Of a stretch of DNA of 64,000 bases, positions 32,873 through 44,420 are shown piece by piece. Source of the stretch: Cliona cf. orientalis (lineage: Eukaryota; Porifera; Demospongiae; Clionaida; Clionaidae); NCBI GenBank assembly GCA_963930775.1, contig OZ005704.1, forward strand, positions 4,092,001 to 4,156,000, given 5' to 3'. The notes under the pieces are model-generated. The model was not told the origin of the DNA. It made no database searches and saw only the letters and a list, made by a program, of their open reading frames with translations. The number at the start of each line of letters is the position of its first letter. Positions within the stretch are counted from its first letter, which is position 1. A program made the translations under genes and the position numbers.

Positions 32873-33118
32873 CAGTGGTGTAGCCAGGGCGGGTGCTCAG
32901 AGTGCTCGAGCATCCCCTTAGCTACTCCAAACCATCATCTGCCACTTAAAAGACAGTCAGAAATGTATCTTATCCCATTATTTCTTGAGCTAGCTCGCAA
33001 GCTATATTACAGAATGCGACAATTTGAACTTTGGCCTTACCTGTTATTAAGTGGGCATGGCTTAAAATTTGCACACGTAGTCCAGCACCCCCTTACTAAA
33101 ATCCTGGCTATGCCACTG
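32873..33118. mobile_element. hAT-type MITE family H1, copy 1 (246 bp)
   Basis: CAGTGGTGTAGCCAGG and CCTGGCTATGCCACTG are inverted ends. The interior (CTCGAGCA-CCCC, CCAAACCATCATCTGCC, AGTCCAGCACCCCCTTAC) is shared with 52,228-52,537. Flanks AGCAC and TCCAC are only partly alike. Confidence 0.85.
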
Positions 33119-33484
33119 TCCACCCCTTTCATGTAAAAGTTGCGCCTGGAGATTGACAGAAGTGCTGTTATTTGTAGTGTAGCTGTCTCCTGGTCAGCTG
33201 TTTCTACTGAAATCTCGGCAAAAGCATGGAAATTTAAGCTGTCTATTGTGTAAGCACACACTTGAGTATGTAATAATGCTGCTATTTGAAAGAGTAGACT
33301 TTGTACGATGGCCAGACACATTATATAGGCGGAAAGTGATGGAAAGCAAAGCCATCCGCTGTAGGGGGCGTATATTCGAGGTCTAATGCTGAAAAGGGAG
33401 GGCTTATTTTCAGGAGGATACAGCACATCCATATTTATTCGAATAAAAGCTGCACCCCAATTAGTAGCCGCCCTTGAATCATAG
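33119..33484. other. No gene; short fragment of M3/M4 MITE
   Basis: Near 33,425-33,475 ATATTTATTCGAATAAAAGC and AATTAGTAGCCGCCCTTGAA recall the ends of the MITE at 48,385-50,238. Otherwise nothing recognised. Confidence 0.45.
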
Positions 33485-34500
33485 TCAGTAGACTCTGTAA
33501 GTAGGGATGGCACGGATACTCCATATATGTAATACATTACAAATATCCAAATATCTCAAACAGGTAATTTTGTGAGATCTCTAAGTGTTAAAATCAGAAT
33601 CTACAGCAAATTATCTATCTAACAGGACCAAGATCATTCATCAACTCCATTGAACATGCCAGAACCAGATATTCAAAAAATGGCCATTTCTCATTCTTTC
33701 TTTCTTTCTAGTTTCCAGGGCTAGCTCAAGATTGCCTTGACCTCTCATCTTGGTTTGAGCATAAATCCATTCCATTTATTAGCTCGCAGTGCAGTGGCAT
33801 GCTAATTTTGCGTTATCTTGACAGCTACAAATAGTGGGTGTGTACAGCACATTGTCAACTGGGCGTATCAGATACGCCGTTTGTGATACAATTCGCATGC
33901 TCAGAATGTGTGGTGATTCCCTAGTGCTAGTGCTCTGCTGGATCATAGATACTATAGACTACGTTTACGTAGTCTATAATATCTATGGCTGGATCAAGGA
34001 TCGATCATGGATATGAAAGAGCAAGGCTCAAGAAACGGTAAGGCGCTAGGCATAGGCAAGCTACTCGCTAGCGCGTGCAATGCTAGTGCTCCGCTGGATA
34101 GATCATGGGTATATGAAGGCACAAGGCTTGAGGAGCGATAACGTACAGATCAACTGCTGCCAACAATAAAACTTAGAACTTGATTTTCTCCCCAAACGGA
34201 AGAGTCTCATCACTCTACTTCGGCTGCCTATAACTGCCTTCTTGCTTCATCAACTTAACGAGGGATGTGGCCACGAAATTTTGCACAGATACGCGATCTT
34301 CAGTACCTCCCATCTTCTACACTGGAATAATTATTGACAGCAAACCATGTAAGATAAATTATACTGAGAGCAAGAACAGAAACAAGTTTGAATAAAATTG
34401 AAGGATGAAGTAGGGATGGCAGGGTCAAAAAGTAGCTACATCAACAAGGTTTGTAGGGATAATCACATCCACTATACATCCCTACGCTTGCTTTTCATGC
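33485..34500 (+). repeat. Dispersed repeat R1, copy 2 (~1.0 kb)
   Basis: Runs from GTAGACTCTGTAAGTAGGGA to the R4 module (CTATACATCCCTACGCTTGC). Matches 60,598-61,650 over the full length and 250-815 in inverse. Carries a palindrome at 33,945. No conserved open frame. Confidence 0.8.
33945..33986. repeat. 42 bp near-perfect palindrome
   Basis: ATAGATACTATAGACTACGT then TT then ACGTAGTCTATAATATCTAT (19 of 20 arm positions pair). The right arm with the same following bases also occurs at 26,651 in the Gypsy 1 region. Confidence 0.9.
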
Positions 34501-34754
34501 ACTCTTGACTTATGTGTGGAAGATATTACTGTTTTTTGCACCCCTCAAAAAGCAAGTGTACTGTTCAATAGTGGTGTGATGCAAAAGAAGACGTCCTAGC
34601 TAGCTATCAAAAGACTGCCTGGGATTTGCACTTAAAGAAGTACTCAAGTTTGAAATGACGGTGTGTTGCGGTGCCATAGCTCAGGCCTGACCCAAAGGCT
34701 AGGATCGCACAAACATACTGAATCAGTGGTCCAGGTGTACCTACTTCCCTATAA

Positions 34755-35429
34755 TATGTGACCGGATTTGGGAAAACCCTCCGTATGGGATTTTTTTCAG
34801 AAAATTGAGTTTGATGCATGGTTGATAAGCTCTACCATAGGGCTAATCCGCGTTCAAGTTTTAGGCTGATCGTGTGCTTGGTTGTGGAGATACAGCGCTT
34901 TGTTTGCGATCACGCCACACCCCCAATAATCGAGAAATTACGGTCTAAAGGCGTTGCTATGCACGCGTATGGCGTTTCCGCATACTACGCGTGACCCAGA
35001 AATCAATTAAATGGACCTGGGCGGAGCCGTTCGAAATGAACGTAAAGATCGAGCAAGAGTTGAATTTCGTTGTTGACAACAACAGCCGATTGTTCTTAGA
35101 TGCCCAAGAAGCTAAAAAGGTGAGCAAACGTACAGTAGATCGATGAATCTAGCTGTATCTAGGTAGAGAATTCTAATTACCGCCCATAGCAACGGGCTCC
35201 GTGTACGGCGGCTGTGCCGACTAGGTCAATCAAAATGAAGGCTTATTTCGCCTTCGTATAGCACGACTAGCCTCCGTAGAAGACGGCAACAGTTAGAAGA
35301 AGGGTTGTTTGACATGTATATGACAAAATCTGGACTTTGACAAATTTCGACCTGAGCTACTAAAAACGCACATTGCGCGAATCACGCACGGATCCCATAC
35401 GGAGGATTTTCCCAAATCCGGTCACATAT
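34755..35429. mobile_element. MITE family M2, copy 2 (675 bp), with exon-like segment
   Basis: TATGTGACCGGATTTGGGAA at the left is inverted at the right (TTCCCAAATCCGGTCACATA), TA context. The interior is inverted relative to 14,661-15,314. At 35,037-35,116 an open segment begins ATGAACGTAAAG and ends AAG|GTGAGC, a good 5' splice site, in the orientation of the plus strand here. Confidence 0.88.
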
Positions 35430-35956
35430 TGTGTTATTGTTGGAGCACAGTTGGATGTAGCTTGGTCCAGAAAAAGAAATTATAGCTAGTTCTATGCATT
35501 TAATAACAATGAATAGGTAGCTAGTTTTATGCATTTAATAACCAACTACTTTCACTCTAGGCTGGCACCGACAATCCAGTAGAGTCCTATCATGGAGTCC
35601 ATGCAACGGGTTGATTAGATCAAGTCGAACTAAGCTTCCAAGGCTGATTAAACGAATATCATAATTATGTTTGGCTAGTACTACTAATCGGGAGAGTAGC
35701 TCTATCTGGGGTATGGTCAGTCCCTGGAAGGGTGCCACTCAGGTCATAGACACAAAAAACTTCACAAATTGGCCTGTAGGGATCTCCATTACCAACAGCA
35801 TAGGTGGTCTCAGAGGCTCACGTAATCTGTACAATTCGACTTTGAAAAGATCCCTTCCAGGTAACATCTGGGAATGGTTACCTATGATCCACAGCGTATC
35901 AGAGATTCCCATTTCTAAAGTAAGCCCCTTTCTGGGACTTCATCCCAGGAAACTTA
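35430..35956. other. No gene recognised
   Basis: A direct repeat TAGTTCTATGCATTTAATAA / TAGTTTTATGCATTTAATAA lies at about 35,488-35,541. Small open frames show no motif. Confidence 0.4.
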
Positions 35957-36018
35957 CCATATAGCCGGAAAATTTGGCGGTTTGACGGTCTATATAACAA
36001 CCGCCAAAATTTCCTACT
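35957..36018. mobile_element. MITE fragment, TACCATATAGCCGG end
   Basis: ACCATATAGCCGGAAAATTT-GGCGGTTTG is followed closely by the inverted CAACCGCCAAAATTTCC, giving a near-palindromic remnant of another TA-type MITE. Confidence 0.55.
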
Positions 36019-36023
36019 CGCGT

Positions 36024-36415
36024 TATATGTGACCTGATTTGGGAAAACACTCCGTAATGGGATCCGTGCGTGATTCGTGCAATGTGCGTTTTTAGTAAAT
36101 CGAAATTTATCCAAGTCCAAATTTTGTCATATACGTGACTAACAACCCTTCTTTTAACTGTTGCTGTCATCTACGGAGGCTAATTGTGCTGTACAAAGGC
36201 AAAATAAGCCTTCATTTTAACCCACCTAGTCGGTACAGCTGCCGTACCCGGAGCCCATTGCTATGGGCGCTAATTAGAATTCCCCCCAGCGGGCTATCGA
36301 GATACAGCTAGATTCATGGACCTACTATAAGTTAGCTCACCTTTTAAGCTTCTTGGGCATCGAAGAACAATCGGCTGTCGTTTTGAACAACGAAATTCGA
36401 CTCTTGCTCGATCTT
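36024..36415 (-). mobile_element. MITE family M2, copy 3, truncated
   Basis: Begins TATATGTGACCTGATTTGGG and continues collinear with 14,661 onwards, ending abruptly in the exon-like segment (GACTCTTGCTCGATCTT) at about 36,415. The second TIR is missing. Confidence 0.8.
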
Positions 36416-37524
36416 CAAAAGAAGCAGTCCCTGGGAACAAGGCTGTTATCAAGCTAGCTGCTACATGCCTGGTTTATACGTTGAAAGGAAGGTATTGTCA
36501 GGCAAAACCAAAACCACCATTTGACAAGGTATGTAGGAGTTAGCTTGGTAATAAACACACAGAACGACTACAGTAACCCTTGGCATGTGCCAAGGATTAA
36601 TAGTCTCAATTCACTGATATTTTTTATCAAAGGGACATGAAAAACCACATGATATCAGTACAAATGTATGTGGTTCATAATAATTACAACCTTTGACGTA
36701 TCGCACAAGTTAACAATTGGAAATTTAGTCCACAACACTATAATGCTGTCTCCCAACAGCATCATTCAATTTACAATTTTACATGGACAGTTTATGCAAA
36801 TTCCCATTATACATACCTGCTCAGCTGCACTAAGGACTATCCACACTTTAAAAATACAGGTTAGCTTGTAAATGGCCTGTTAGCTGTAACCACATCTGCC
36901 ATTGTGGCGCCCTCCAATAATTTTTGCATTACGCCTGTGTGGATTAAAGGTTAATTTCTCTGCTGACTCGGCAGAAATGACTCGAGTAATGGAGGAAGAC
37001 TGACTGGAAAGGCAGTCAGAAAAATGGTACTTCTACGTTACCTTGAGAGTGTAGAGAGGTTTACCATGATATAAATAGCTGATCTGCTGGATTGCTTCTA
37101 AAATAATCCATACTACTATATAGTTATGAGCGTATATAGCCCATACTTATTCTAGTCAAAACCATGTGTCATTGACATCATTCGGAGGGCGTGGTCAACA
37201 TTTTTATTTGAGAAGGGCTAATAGTTTTGTTGGTACTTTTACTTCATCTAGTTATCATTCAGAAGTGGAGATATCAACATCTAAAGTTATTGTCGTAAAT
37301 GGCCGGTGTGGTATAAGATAATCACTAATACTGACTCACACGTACAGAAATTCTAGGTATTTATACAAGGGCATAGAATTCAGAGCTGCTCTTCAGCTAC
37401 ACAACAGACAAAACACGAGACAGCAACAATGCATGCTGATCAACTAATGTTCAATAGCCACTCACGCTACAATACATAAACTGGTAGGGGGCACAAGAAT
37501 AAGCATTAGCATAAGCAACATGCG
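36416..37524. other. No gene recognised
   Basis: Short palindrome CCTTGGCATGTGCCAAGG near 36,578. Otherwise AT-rich without supported features. Confidence 0.4.
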
Positions 37525-37960
37525 TTACTTAGTAACCCTCCATGTGCATGTACTGGAAGGGTTATAGAAATTGTTCTGTCTGTCCGTCCGTTCGTCTTTC
37601 TCTGTTGCCATGAATATGCATTTCGCTTGCTACATTTTTACGTCGGTCTCATAGGGTTGTTTGAAGAGAGGCTTTTGCTGAAAGCAAGAGTTTTGGTGTT
37701 ACCTACTGGTCACTGCTGCTCCCTGGCAAGCTTATAGTGTTTTTAAGGTGTGGCTTTGCTGAAAATGCTTGAATTCTAGGGGGTCACCGCTGCTTTCTTG
37801 CTTCCTGGTGCGCTTTTAAAGGAAAAATGAGACCACAATGGCTTCTTTTTCAATTCAAAATGTATAATATTATATGCCTATAGATCCAACAAGACAGCTG
37901 ATCATAATACAGAGACAGGTAAGCTTTTTGCCTCCTGTGGCTCTGTGCATGCTAAAACTG
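37525..37960 (+). repeat. Dispersed repeat R3, copy 1
   Basis: GTAACCCTCCATGTGCATGT, then CTGTCTGTCCGTCCGTTCGT, then blocks (CTTGCTTCCTGGTG, ATGGCTTCTTTTTCAATTCA) shared with 62,070-62,410. Non-coding dispersed repeat. Confidence 0.7.
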
Positions 37961-38929
37961 CTATCTGTGAGCAACTTGCAGTAATTCGGGGTGAGCCTGA
38001 GTGAGCCCCAAATACACGAGAGATAGGAAGCGGTTTTATATGTATATATACTTGTATGTATGTTTGTGGGGTGCGTGATCATTTCAGTGAGGAGAGAGTT
38101 AAATTTTGAACGCGTAAGGTAATGGTCGTCATGCACATGCGCAAACGCCCGCACTGCACCATCGATCTGAGAGACAACTCGAGGCATAAAACTGGAATGG
38201 TGAGTGCTGTACCACTCTGGCAAAGCTCAGGTCCACGATCAACACCATGCACTGGTAGATTCCACTTTCCTGAGCATGAAGATGACTGCATGGAGGCTTA
38301 TCCCCTCAGGGCCTACTTAGACTCATGGTCATGGAATTACATTGTACTGTACACTACTAAATATAGTATGGGTGATCAACATTATTGGACTGTAGCTATT
38401 ATACTAGCAATATGTGATATTTTCACTGTCATGGTAGCTTCTCAGGCCTAGCTATTGGGGTACCAACCCCATGTGCGCATGCATTCCTGACAGTGTGTGC
38501 TTTCAAAGAAATCTTGTGACTTTTGCGAAGGCTCGCCCCACACAGATGATTTCAATCACCACTAGTAATATTGGACATCCAATACTGGTCACTCAGTGCA
38601 TTTATTAATTGCACTAATGTTTTTGCACTGGAATTAAGGCCTGTATTTATCTGGCACTCACAGGTATACATGTACCTATTTTGTCTTGTCAATATATGCA
38701 TACAACATTGAGCAGATAGTGTTCTGGAGTTGTGATATCCTGATGGTGATCTTTATCACAATCCTCATAACCAAATTGTTTGCTGACCAACGAGGAGTTG
38801 AATTTGAAGATAATCACTTTGAAGGTATCTATTAGGATAGTGTGAGAGTTGGAGTGATAGATCCAGTATATCTTGACAAATTTTCAACAAAATTTAATGT
38901 GTAGCACAAACCTGTCTTCTTAATCGTAG
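37961..38929. other. No gene recognised
   Basis: A 109-codon plus open frame (38,122-38,451) shows no domain. No terminal repeats found. Confidence 0.35.
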
Positions 38930-39096
38930 TACAGTAGTGTCCCAGGTAAAGGCCCATGAGCACTTAAACATAGCTCGCTATCTCAGCCCACATGGGCGCT
39001 TACCCAGGATCAAAATCCCATATGTTTGTATAGAAGCTGCCACAGTGAAATATGGTACATGGGCGCTTACCCAGGAGTGCCTGAGGCACTACAGTA
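38930..39096. mobile_element. 167 bp MITE, TACAGTAGTGTCCC ends
   Basis: Inverted ends TACAGTAGTGTCCCAGG and (right) GAGGCACTACAGTA, TA context. Related to 11,407-11,569. ACATGGGCGCTTACCCAGGA occurs twice inside (about 38,991 and 39,059). Confidence 0.75.
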
Positions 39097-39488
39097 CTAG
39101 TCTAGCCACGGGATGCTTTGTAGACTCGAAGTTCTCCCTGTGGATTGCCTATTGGGAACAATATCATGTGGCCAAATGTAAGACCTATTATACAACTTAA
39201 ACTAGCCAAGTATATTTTTGAGTGTGCAGCATCAATGCCAGATACCATTTAAGATTGGCACATTGTGAAGTTTACTATAAAGCAGGTTTTCTTCCCCGAG
39301 TTAACATGAATTAAATGCAATATTACACCAGTGGGATACTCTCTTGATACTGAAAGGTGTGGTATCTTAGCTATACACTCAAGGTTACCAACATTCCAGC
39401 TTAGCTCTGTGATTACAGTACTAGTGTGTGCTATATATGTTGGGTATTGCTGCAAGTACAAATTGCTAGCTGTAACTATAGCTCTGTA
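39097..39488. other. No gene recognised
   Basis: Nothing supported. Confidence 0.4.
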
Positions 39489-39874
39489 CAAGAGCGGAGA
39501 ACAGGTAGCAAAAGTGGGGTGGGGGGGGGGGGCTCAGACCGTTGACTGTGTACTGTAACAGCAGTTAGGTTGTGGGCATATGCCCATACTTCACCTAGGG
39601 GGGTCTGAGGGCATGCTTCCCCAGAAAGTTTTGGATATTTCGACTCTGAGAGTGTTTCTGATGCATTCTGGCAGCAGATTTGGGAGTGATTTAGTAGCAA
39701 TTTTTACTCGAGCACTCTTGCAAACATCTAGAATTATAACAGAACTACTGTTGTAATTTTGTAGTTATGGGTATATAATAAAATGGGGGGAGGGCTCAGC
39801 TCCCCTTGTTTCCAAAGTGGGGGCGGGGGGGGGGGGCTGAACCCCTGCTGCCCCCCCCTATTTCTCCGCCCCTG
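39489..39874. mobile_element. hAT-like MITE with G-runs (386 bp)
   Basis: CAAGAGCGGAGAACAGG at the left and its inverted partner CCTATTTCTCCGCCCCTG at the right, each beside a G/C run. Flanks CTGTA and CTTTA match at 4 of 5, in line with the 5 bp duplications seen for related elements. Confidence 0.7.
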
Positions 39875-39984
39875 CTTTAGATCACATACTCTGTGCACAA
39901 TCTGCATATTTACTTTTTGTGTGCTTGATTTTTGTGAATTACAGAGAAATAGAAATGTTGCTTAGCTGTATGATACCAGGGGAA

Positions 39985-40455
39985 CATGAAGCCCCCGATT
40001 ATCTCTCGGCCACAGACCTAGACTAGGAGAACTGCTACTACCTACACTTTTATTAACTAACTATAGCTATGTTATCATAGGGCATCTGTGATCCAGTAGC
40101 TAGCTGAACCAAATAATATAGTGCTATTCAGAATATTTTGACTATCTTCACCAGTTCATTGACCACTAATTAAGCACATGAGTAGGAAGCACATGGTCTG
40201 CATGCGTGCATTATGAATTAATTGAATAGGCACTCTTGATAGGCATGCTATGGAAAGGTTCTATTTATGATGCACATGGACCGTGACCCTCATACTGAAT
40301 CCAGTTTTCCACCAAATTTGATTGATTTATCGTGCTTACAAGTCTCTCAAGTGTCTTAAACTTGAGATAAAATGGCGATTTTTGTGCAAGCAATGACGGC
40401 AATGATGATGACACAACCAATTACTTTGCCCCTTGTGCATGCGCACGGGGTAATA
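39985..40455 (+). repeat. Dispersed repeat R2, copy 2
   Basis: Collinear with 18,050-18,550 (GACCTAGACTAGGA, CCAAATTTGATTGATTTAT) and ends with the palindromic CCCCTTGTGCATGCGCACGG. The Kolobok-type element begins about 20 bp further on. Confidence 0.7.
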
Positions 40456-40792
40456 ATGTACACAAATATGTATCTTAAGCCCCGTTTACACGTACCAAAC
40501 CAGTTTAAACGAGGAAGTTGGGGTTAAATATTGCAATACGCGAAAGTTTCCAATGCGCGATCGTTTGCGGACTGCGGGTATTTAAGGTGCGTGCCCAGGG
40601 CACGACCTTTGACCTCGCCGCCAAGATTCAAACTCAGCGAGTTTGCCATGGCTATGTAGCCATTCTCTTAACACTGTGAAGCCCTCACAATGCACTTTAC
40701 ATAGCATGCGCGGTACCATACAAGCGCGCCAAACAATAGAGATTTGAACAGCTGCTGTCTGACAGTTTCATAACAAAAAAACCTAGCAAATA

Positions 40793-41548
40793 ATGGCTTC
40801 ACAAGCAAAACTCAAGGTGAGCTAGCTGAATATCAACAAAACATAATAAATAATAACTAAATATCCATTAGCTTGAAGTATACTACAAGGAACAGCCTCC
40901 AAATGACTTCTTGGAGGAATTCAGAGTCTTGGTAGCCTCCTATCCAGGGATAGAGCTCTCTTCCACAAGGTGCATCCTTGACAGCTGCCAGTCTACCAGT
41001 TCCTCCAGTTCTTCTGCTACTGGTCAAGTCACTCTCCCACAGCAGAAAAGTCCAAGAAAGGTTATCCTGCAGTTACTAAATATTCCCACCAATATTTCCA
41101 GAGCTCTATACATTAATACAGTGGTAACTTATCTTCGTAGGTCCATGCGGGTACAATCCTCCAGAGCTCAATGGACCCAATGCCTGTCCGTACTGCCACC
41201 TCTCCCGTTGTGTAGTGAACCGACCACCCAGCTGGGTGAGGGGCTCCTCGGCACCCAGCCTCGCAAACAATTCCAAACGCTACGCTCTGTACAGGAGATT
41301 TTGGACCTTCCTGAATCAGCTGGGAGTGTGGAACCATCCCGAATATGCACACTATAAATCCACCAAGACAAGTGTACTGGACACCAGGGATGTGCTGCCT
41401 GCATGTGTAGTAAGGGTAAGTATAGGTAGTCTACAACCATAGCAACTTACAATAACAATAAGTGTGATCTTTTTAGGAGGTGCGTGGTCGGTTTCCCAAT
41501 CCACCCGGAGTCCCTTACACCGACTTCCAACCATCATCACGCTTCTAA
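40793..41548 (+). CDS. Transposon-borne protein with P2X7 C-terminal (ballast)-like domain
   Basis: My spliced model is 40,793-40,816, 40,872-41,022, 41,141-41,415 and 41,477-41,548, giving 173 residues in frame with GT-AG introns; the second intron's donor (41,023) is the least certain. After MASQAKLK and LEVYYKEQPPNDFLEEFRVL there is a serine-rich patch, then a Cys/His cluster (PNACPYCHLSRCVV) and RYALYRRFWTFLNQL, VLPACVVREVRGRFPNP and YTDFQ. The order RY-YR-F ... LP-C---R-RFP---G-Y--F is that of the P2X7 receptor intracellular domain, which binds zinc and guanine nucleotide in the receptor. No membrane segments are present, so this is not a channel. Its role beside a transposase is unknown; DNA- or zinc-binding accessory function is only a guess. 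Confidence 0.65.
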
Positions 41549-41627
41549 TATATAATCACACTCATATGTACACGTACTATTAGGCAGTTTCACACACTTA
41601 CATGTTGCTATATACAGTGTAGTTCAT

Positions 41628-44420
41628 TTATTCTTGCTGTTCCACCTCATCAAACTCATCCTCCGGTAAACCTTCCCCATCAGCCAATATATCATCCTCC
41701 TCATCACCCACATCCACATCACTGTCGTTCTCATCCACTTCCCTATAAGATTATTTATGAAAAGAAAAACACTGGGGTATACACTATGTCACTCTCTCTC
41801 CACCTTCAATATAACTTCAGGTTAAGATTCACTTAGAAGGGGGAGAAACCGAGGGAGCAAGGGCGAGATACATGCAAACATGCATAATACATGTACATGT
41901 ACATGCAAGTGTATGTGAACATGTGCATACACACAATAATACTGTACATGAAGTACCACACCATTATCCACCATACAAGATGCACTCACTTACCTGAGGT
42001 CGGTAACCTTCCAACGAGTGTATGTCCTCCAGATATCACCAACAAAATTAAAAGTTTTCTTGACTAGCACCTTCATGGGAGTTCTTCGGTCGGGTCTCCT
42101 CATATCCAAAACAAAATGCTCACTTGTGCTGGCTCTTTGTACATTCTCATTCTAGATATTAGTGTGCCGGGGAGGGGGGGGGGGTGAGAGTCAACATGTG
42201 TGAACACAATAAATTGTGAGCTTTATTATACCCAATCCATAACAGCAAGGTTCATTCTCATCTTGAAGGTGGTGGAGCCAAAATGAATACGTTTGGGAAG
42301 GTAAGTGAGCAACTGATGGTTGAACGACTCGATCCAGAAAGTATCCCGACACTAATGATAGATTAACTTGCTCAACACGTCGTAAAATCTTTCAAAAATA
42401 CTTACCCGACAGTCTGATTCCGCATTCTTGTAAATGAGAGTGGCCTTGAGTGCCTTCTCATATGCCTGTATTGCAGCAGGATCGGTGAGTCGCAACTTTG
42501 AGGGACTGTACCCAGAGCGTCTACAGAAGGATTCTTCGTGGCACTGGGAGTGCTTATTCTTTGTATAGCAAAAAGAATTGTGTAAAGTCATACATAAGAA
42601 GGGTACTCTATGCTTCTGACTCACCTGGTAGTGGCTAATAATGTTTAAAATGCTCTCCCTAAGCTTCATTGGAGACTGGGCACAGTTTTTCATGCAGTAG
42701 TACAAATGAACTTTTGTACTTTTGCCTAATTACATGTACATGCATGTATCATAATGGTGGAGATTCATGCGTTGGTAACTTACATTTGTCCGATAACTCT
42801 ACAAACCAAGATTTTCCTTCTGTCTTTTTGGTACCACATGAGATCTTCCTCATGCCCTTTGTTACATTCTTGGTACCTAATTAAAGCACACTGATCACCA
42901 TCACAAGTATTGGGAATCAGTAACTGTACCATGCCACGTGTCGTATGAGTTCAGGAGATGTAAATCCTCAGTGATGTAATTCTTGACTGTTGCTGCATTA
43001 TCATGCGCTACTTCCACAACCTTCAGATCTGCACACATGTATAGATCTAATTCAATAATCAATGTTCACATAAATACGTGAAATATACAATGTACCACCT
43101 TGTTCAAGGACTTGAGGCAGTACTGCTTTGGTGGCCTCAAGTTCCCTTGTTTGAGTGATGGCATGCTCCTTTCTGGATACTGTTGCACAGCCAAGAATTC
43201 GTTTGGTGCTATCATAATAATAAAAATACAATAACGTATGTGTACATGTAATGTATCATGTTCTATACACCTATTCACAACAACAATTGAACACATAATT
43301 ACCTTCCAGACAAGCAGGGGACAGTGGTATGGAAGGCATTGGATGTCGAGTCGTGTCGAGCATCAGTAATAACCCACTGTTGAGAGATACAATAAATTAA
43401 TTTGTAGCAGGGTTACAAATGTGCACATACATGTACCTCACCACTAGCAGCATAATTTGGCAATGCTTTCACTTCTGTGATAGCTTTCATCATTGATAAC
43501 TTGGCACAGGTGTTCACTACTTCCAAGTACCCACCACTTTTGTAGACTAGCAAATAGCAAAGAGTCAATCGACCATCACCCCATTTCTTTTGCAAACTCA
43601 CCCGAATTGATATACCATGGCCCCAGTGTGCCCAAGTTTGCATGAGTGGAAAAATGGATGTACTGGCTCGGCAGAATACCAGCACAGGTGAATGAATGCA
43701 CGATCCTGAAAATATTTCAGTACCTAGCTCTTGTAATGGAAAGTAATGGATACTTACTTCTGGTTAATAAGGTAGCGTCCTCCAAGTGTTCGTGAACTGG
43801 CCCACCGTTGCTTCTGTTTACACTGCTTACACTGAAACTCGACACGAAGGACATGTCCTCTCTGAGGTACACGCATAAACACCAACTAAATATTTGATAA
43901 GTTCACTTGAATGGGCCATTCACACCTGAACAGTCTTGATCATCTTCCGTGCACTAGCTTGGCACTGACATGGTTGTGTCAGCCCAGCGCAAAGATCCTC
44001 AAACGTCTTGCGCTCACAAACAAACAATGATTGGGCTTCATCATTGCCTTCATCACCGGGTACAAAGAATCCTAAGCACAATAGTTAGTTTGTTGTTTAT
44101 GACTAAGCTATTACGTGAATCTAATACACACCTGAGTTTTCCAGCATTATCATAGATCCTGTGGGGACTGTCTGGCTTCGAAACTGATCTCCAGTGCACG
44201 TGGTAGCAGGTGGAGGAGTGGCTTCAGCCAAATCCAATAGAGAGCTAAGTAGCTCGCGACTGTCCAGCGGCGGGGAGCCTCTGGGAGCGAGTCTCTGTTT
44301 AGCGCTCTCCACCCTCGACAAGAACGACTTCTTGCTATCTTCACTGGCGAAGTTCAGCTCCATAGTGTACCGAAATCCTAGTCTCGCGCGCTTCTTTCTC
44401 TGCTCGTTCAAAGTAGCCAT
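41628..44420 (-). CDS. Kolobok-type DDE transposase, 14 exons, 599 codons
   Basis: Minus-strand exons (high to low): 44,420-44,132; 44,071-43,926; 43,885-43,758; 43,705-43,602; 43,546-43,437; 43,376-43,303; 43,208-43,099; 43,028-42,930; 42,876-42,784; 42,725-42,625; 42,558-42,406; 42,351-42,232; 42,151-41,994; 41,742-41,628. All introns are GT-AG and the sum is 1,800 nt without an internal stop in my reading. The N-terminus is basic (EQRKKRARLGFRY); Cys pairs (CQCQ, QCKQCKQK) precede FTCAGILPSQYIHF. Probable catalytic residues are D in VITDARHDS, D in VAHDNAATVKNY and E in FWIESFNHQLLTYLPKRIHF; NSYDTWHGTKNVTK and CHEESFCRR are further family blocks. The tail is strongly acidic (DENDSDVDVGDEEDDILADG). 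It could mobilise this element. Alternative: a domesticated relative. Confidence 0.8.

Noticed and set aside
38122-38451. 109-codon open frame
   Set aside because: No motif, no splice context, and the opposite strand is equally open.
40793-41548. Annotating the P2X7-like gene as a P2X receptor
   Set aside because: No transmembrane segments or ATP-binding ectodomain; only the intracellular-domain pattern is present, and it lies within transposon TIRs.
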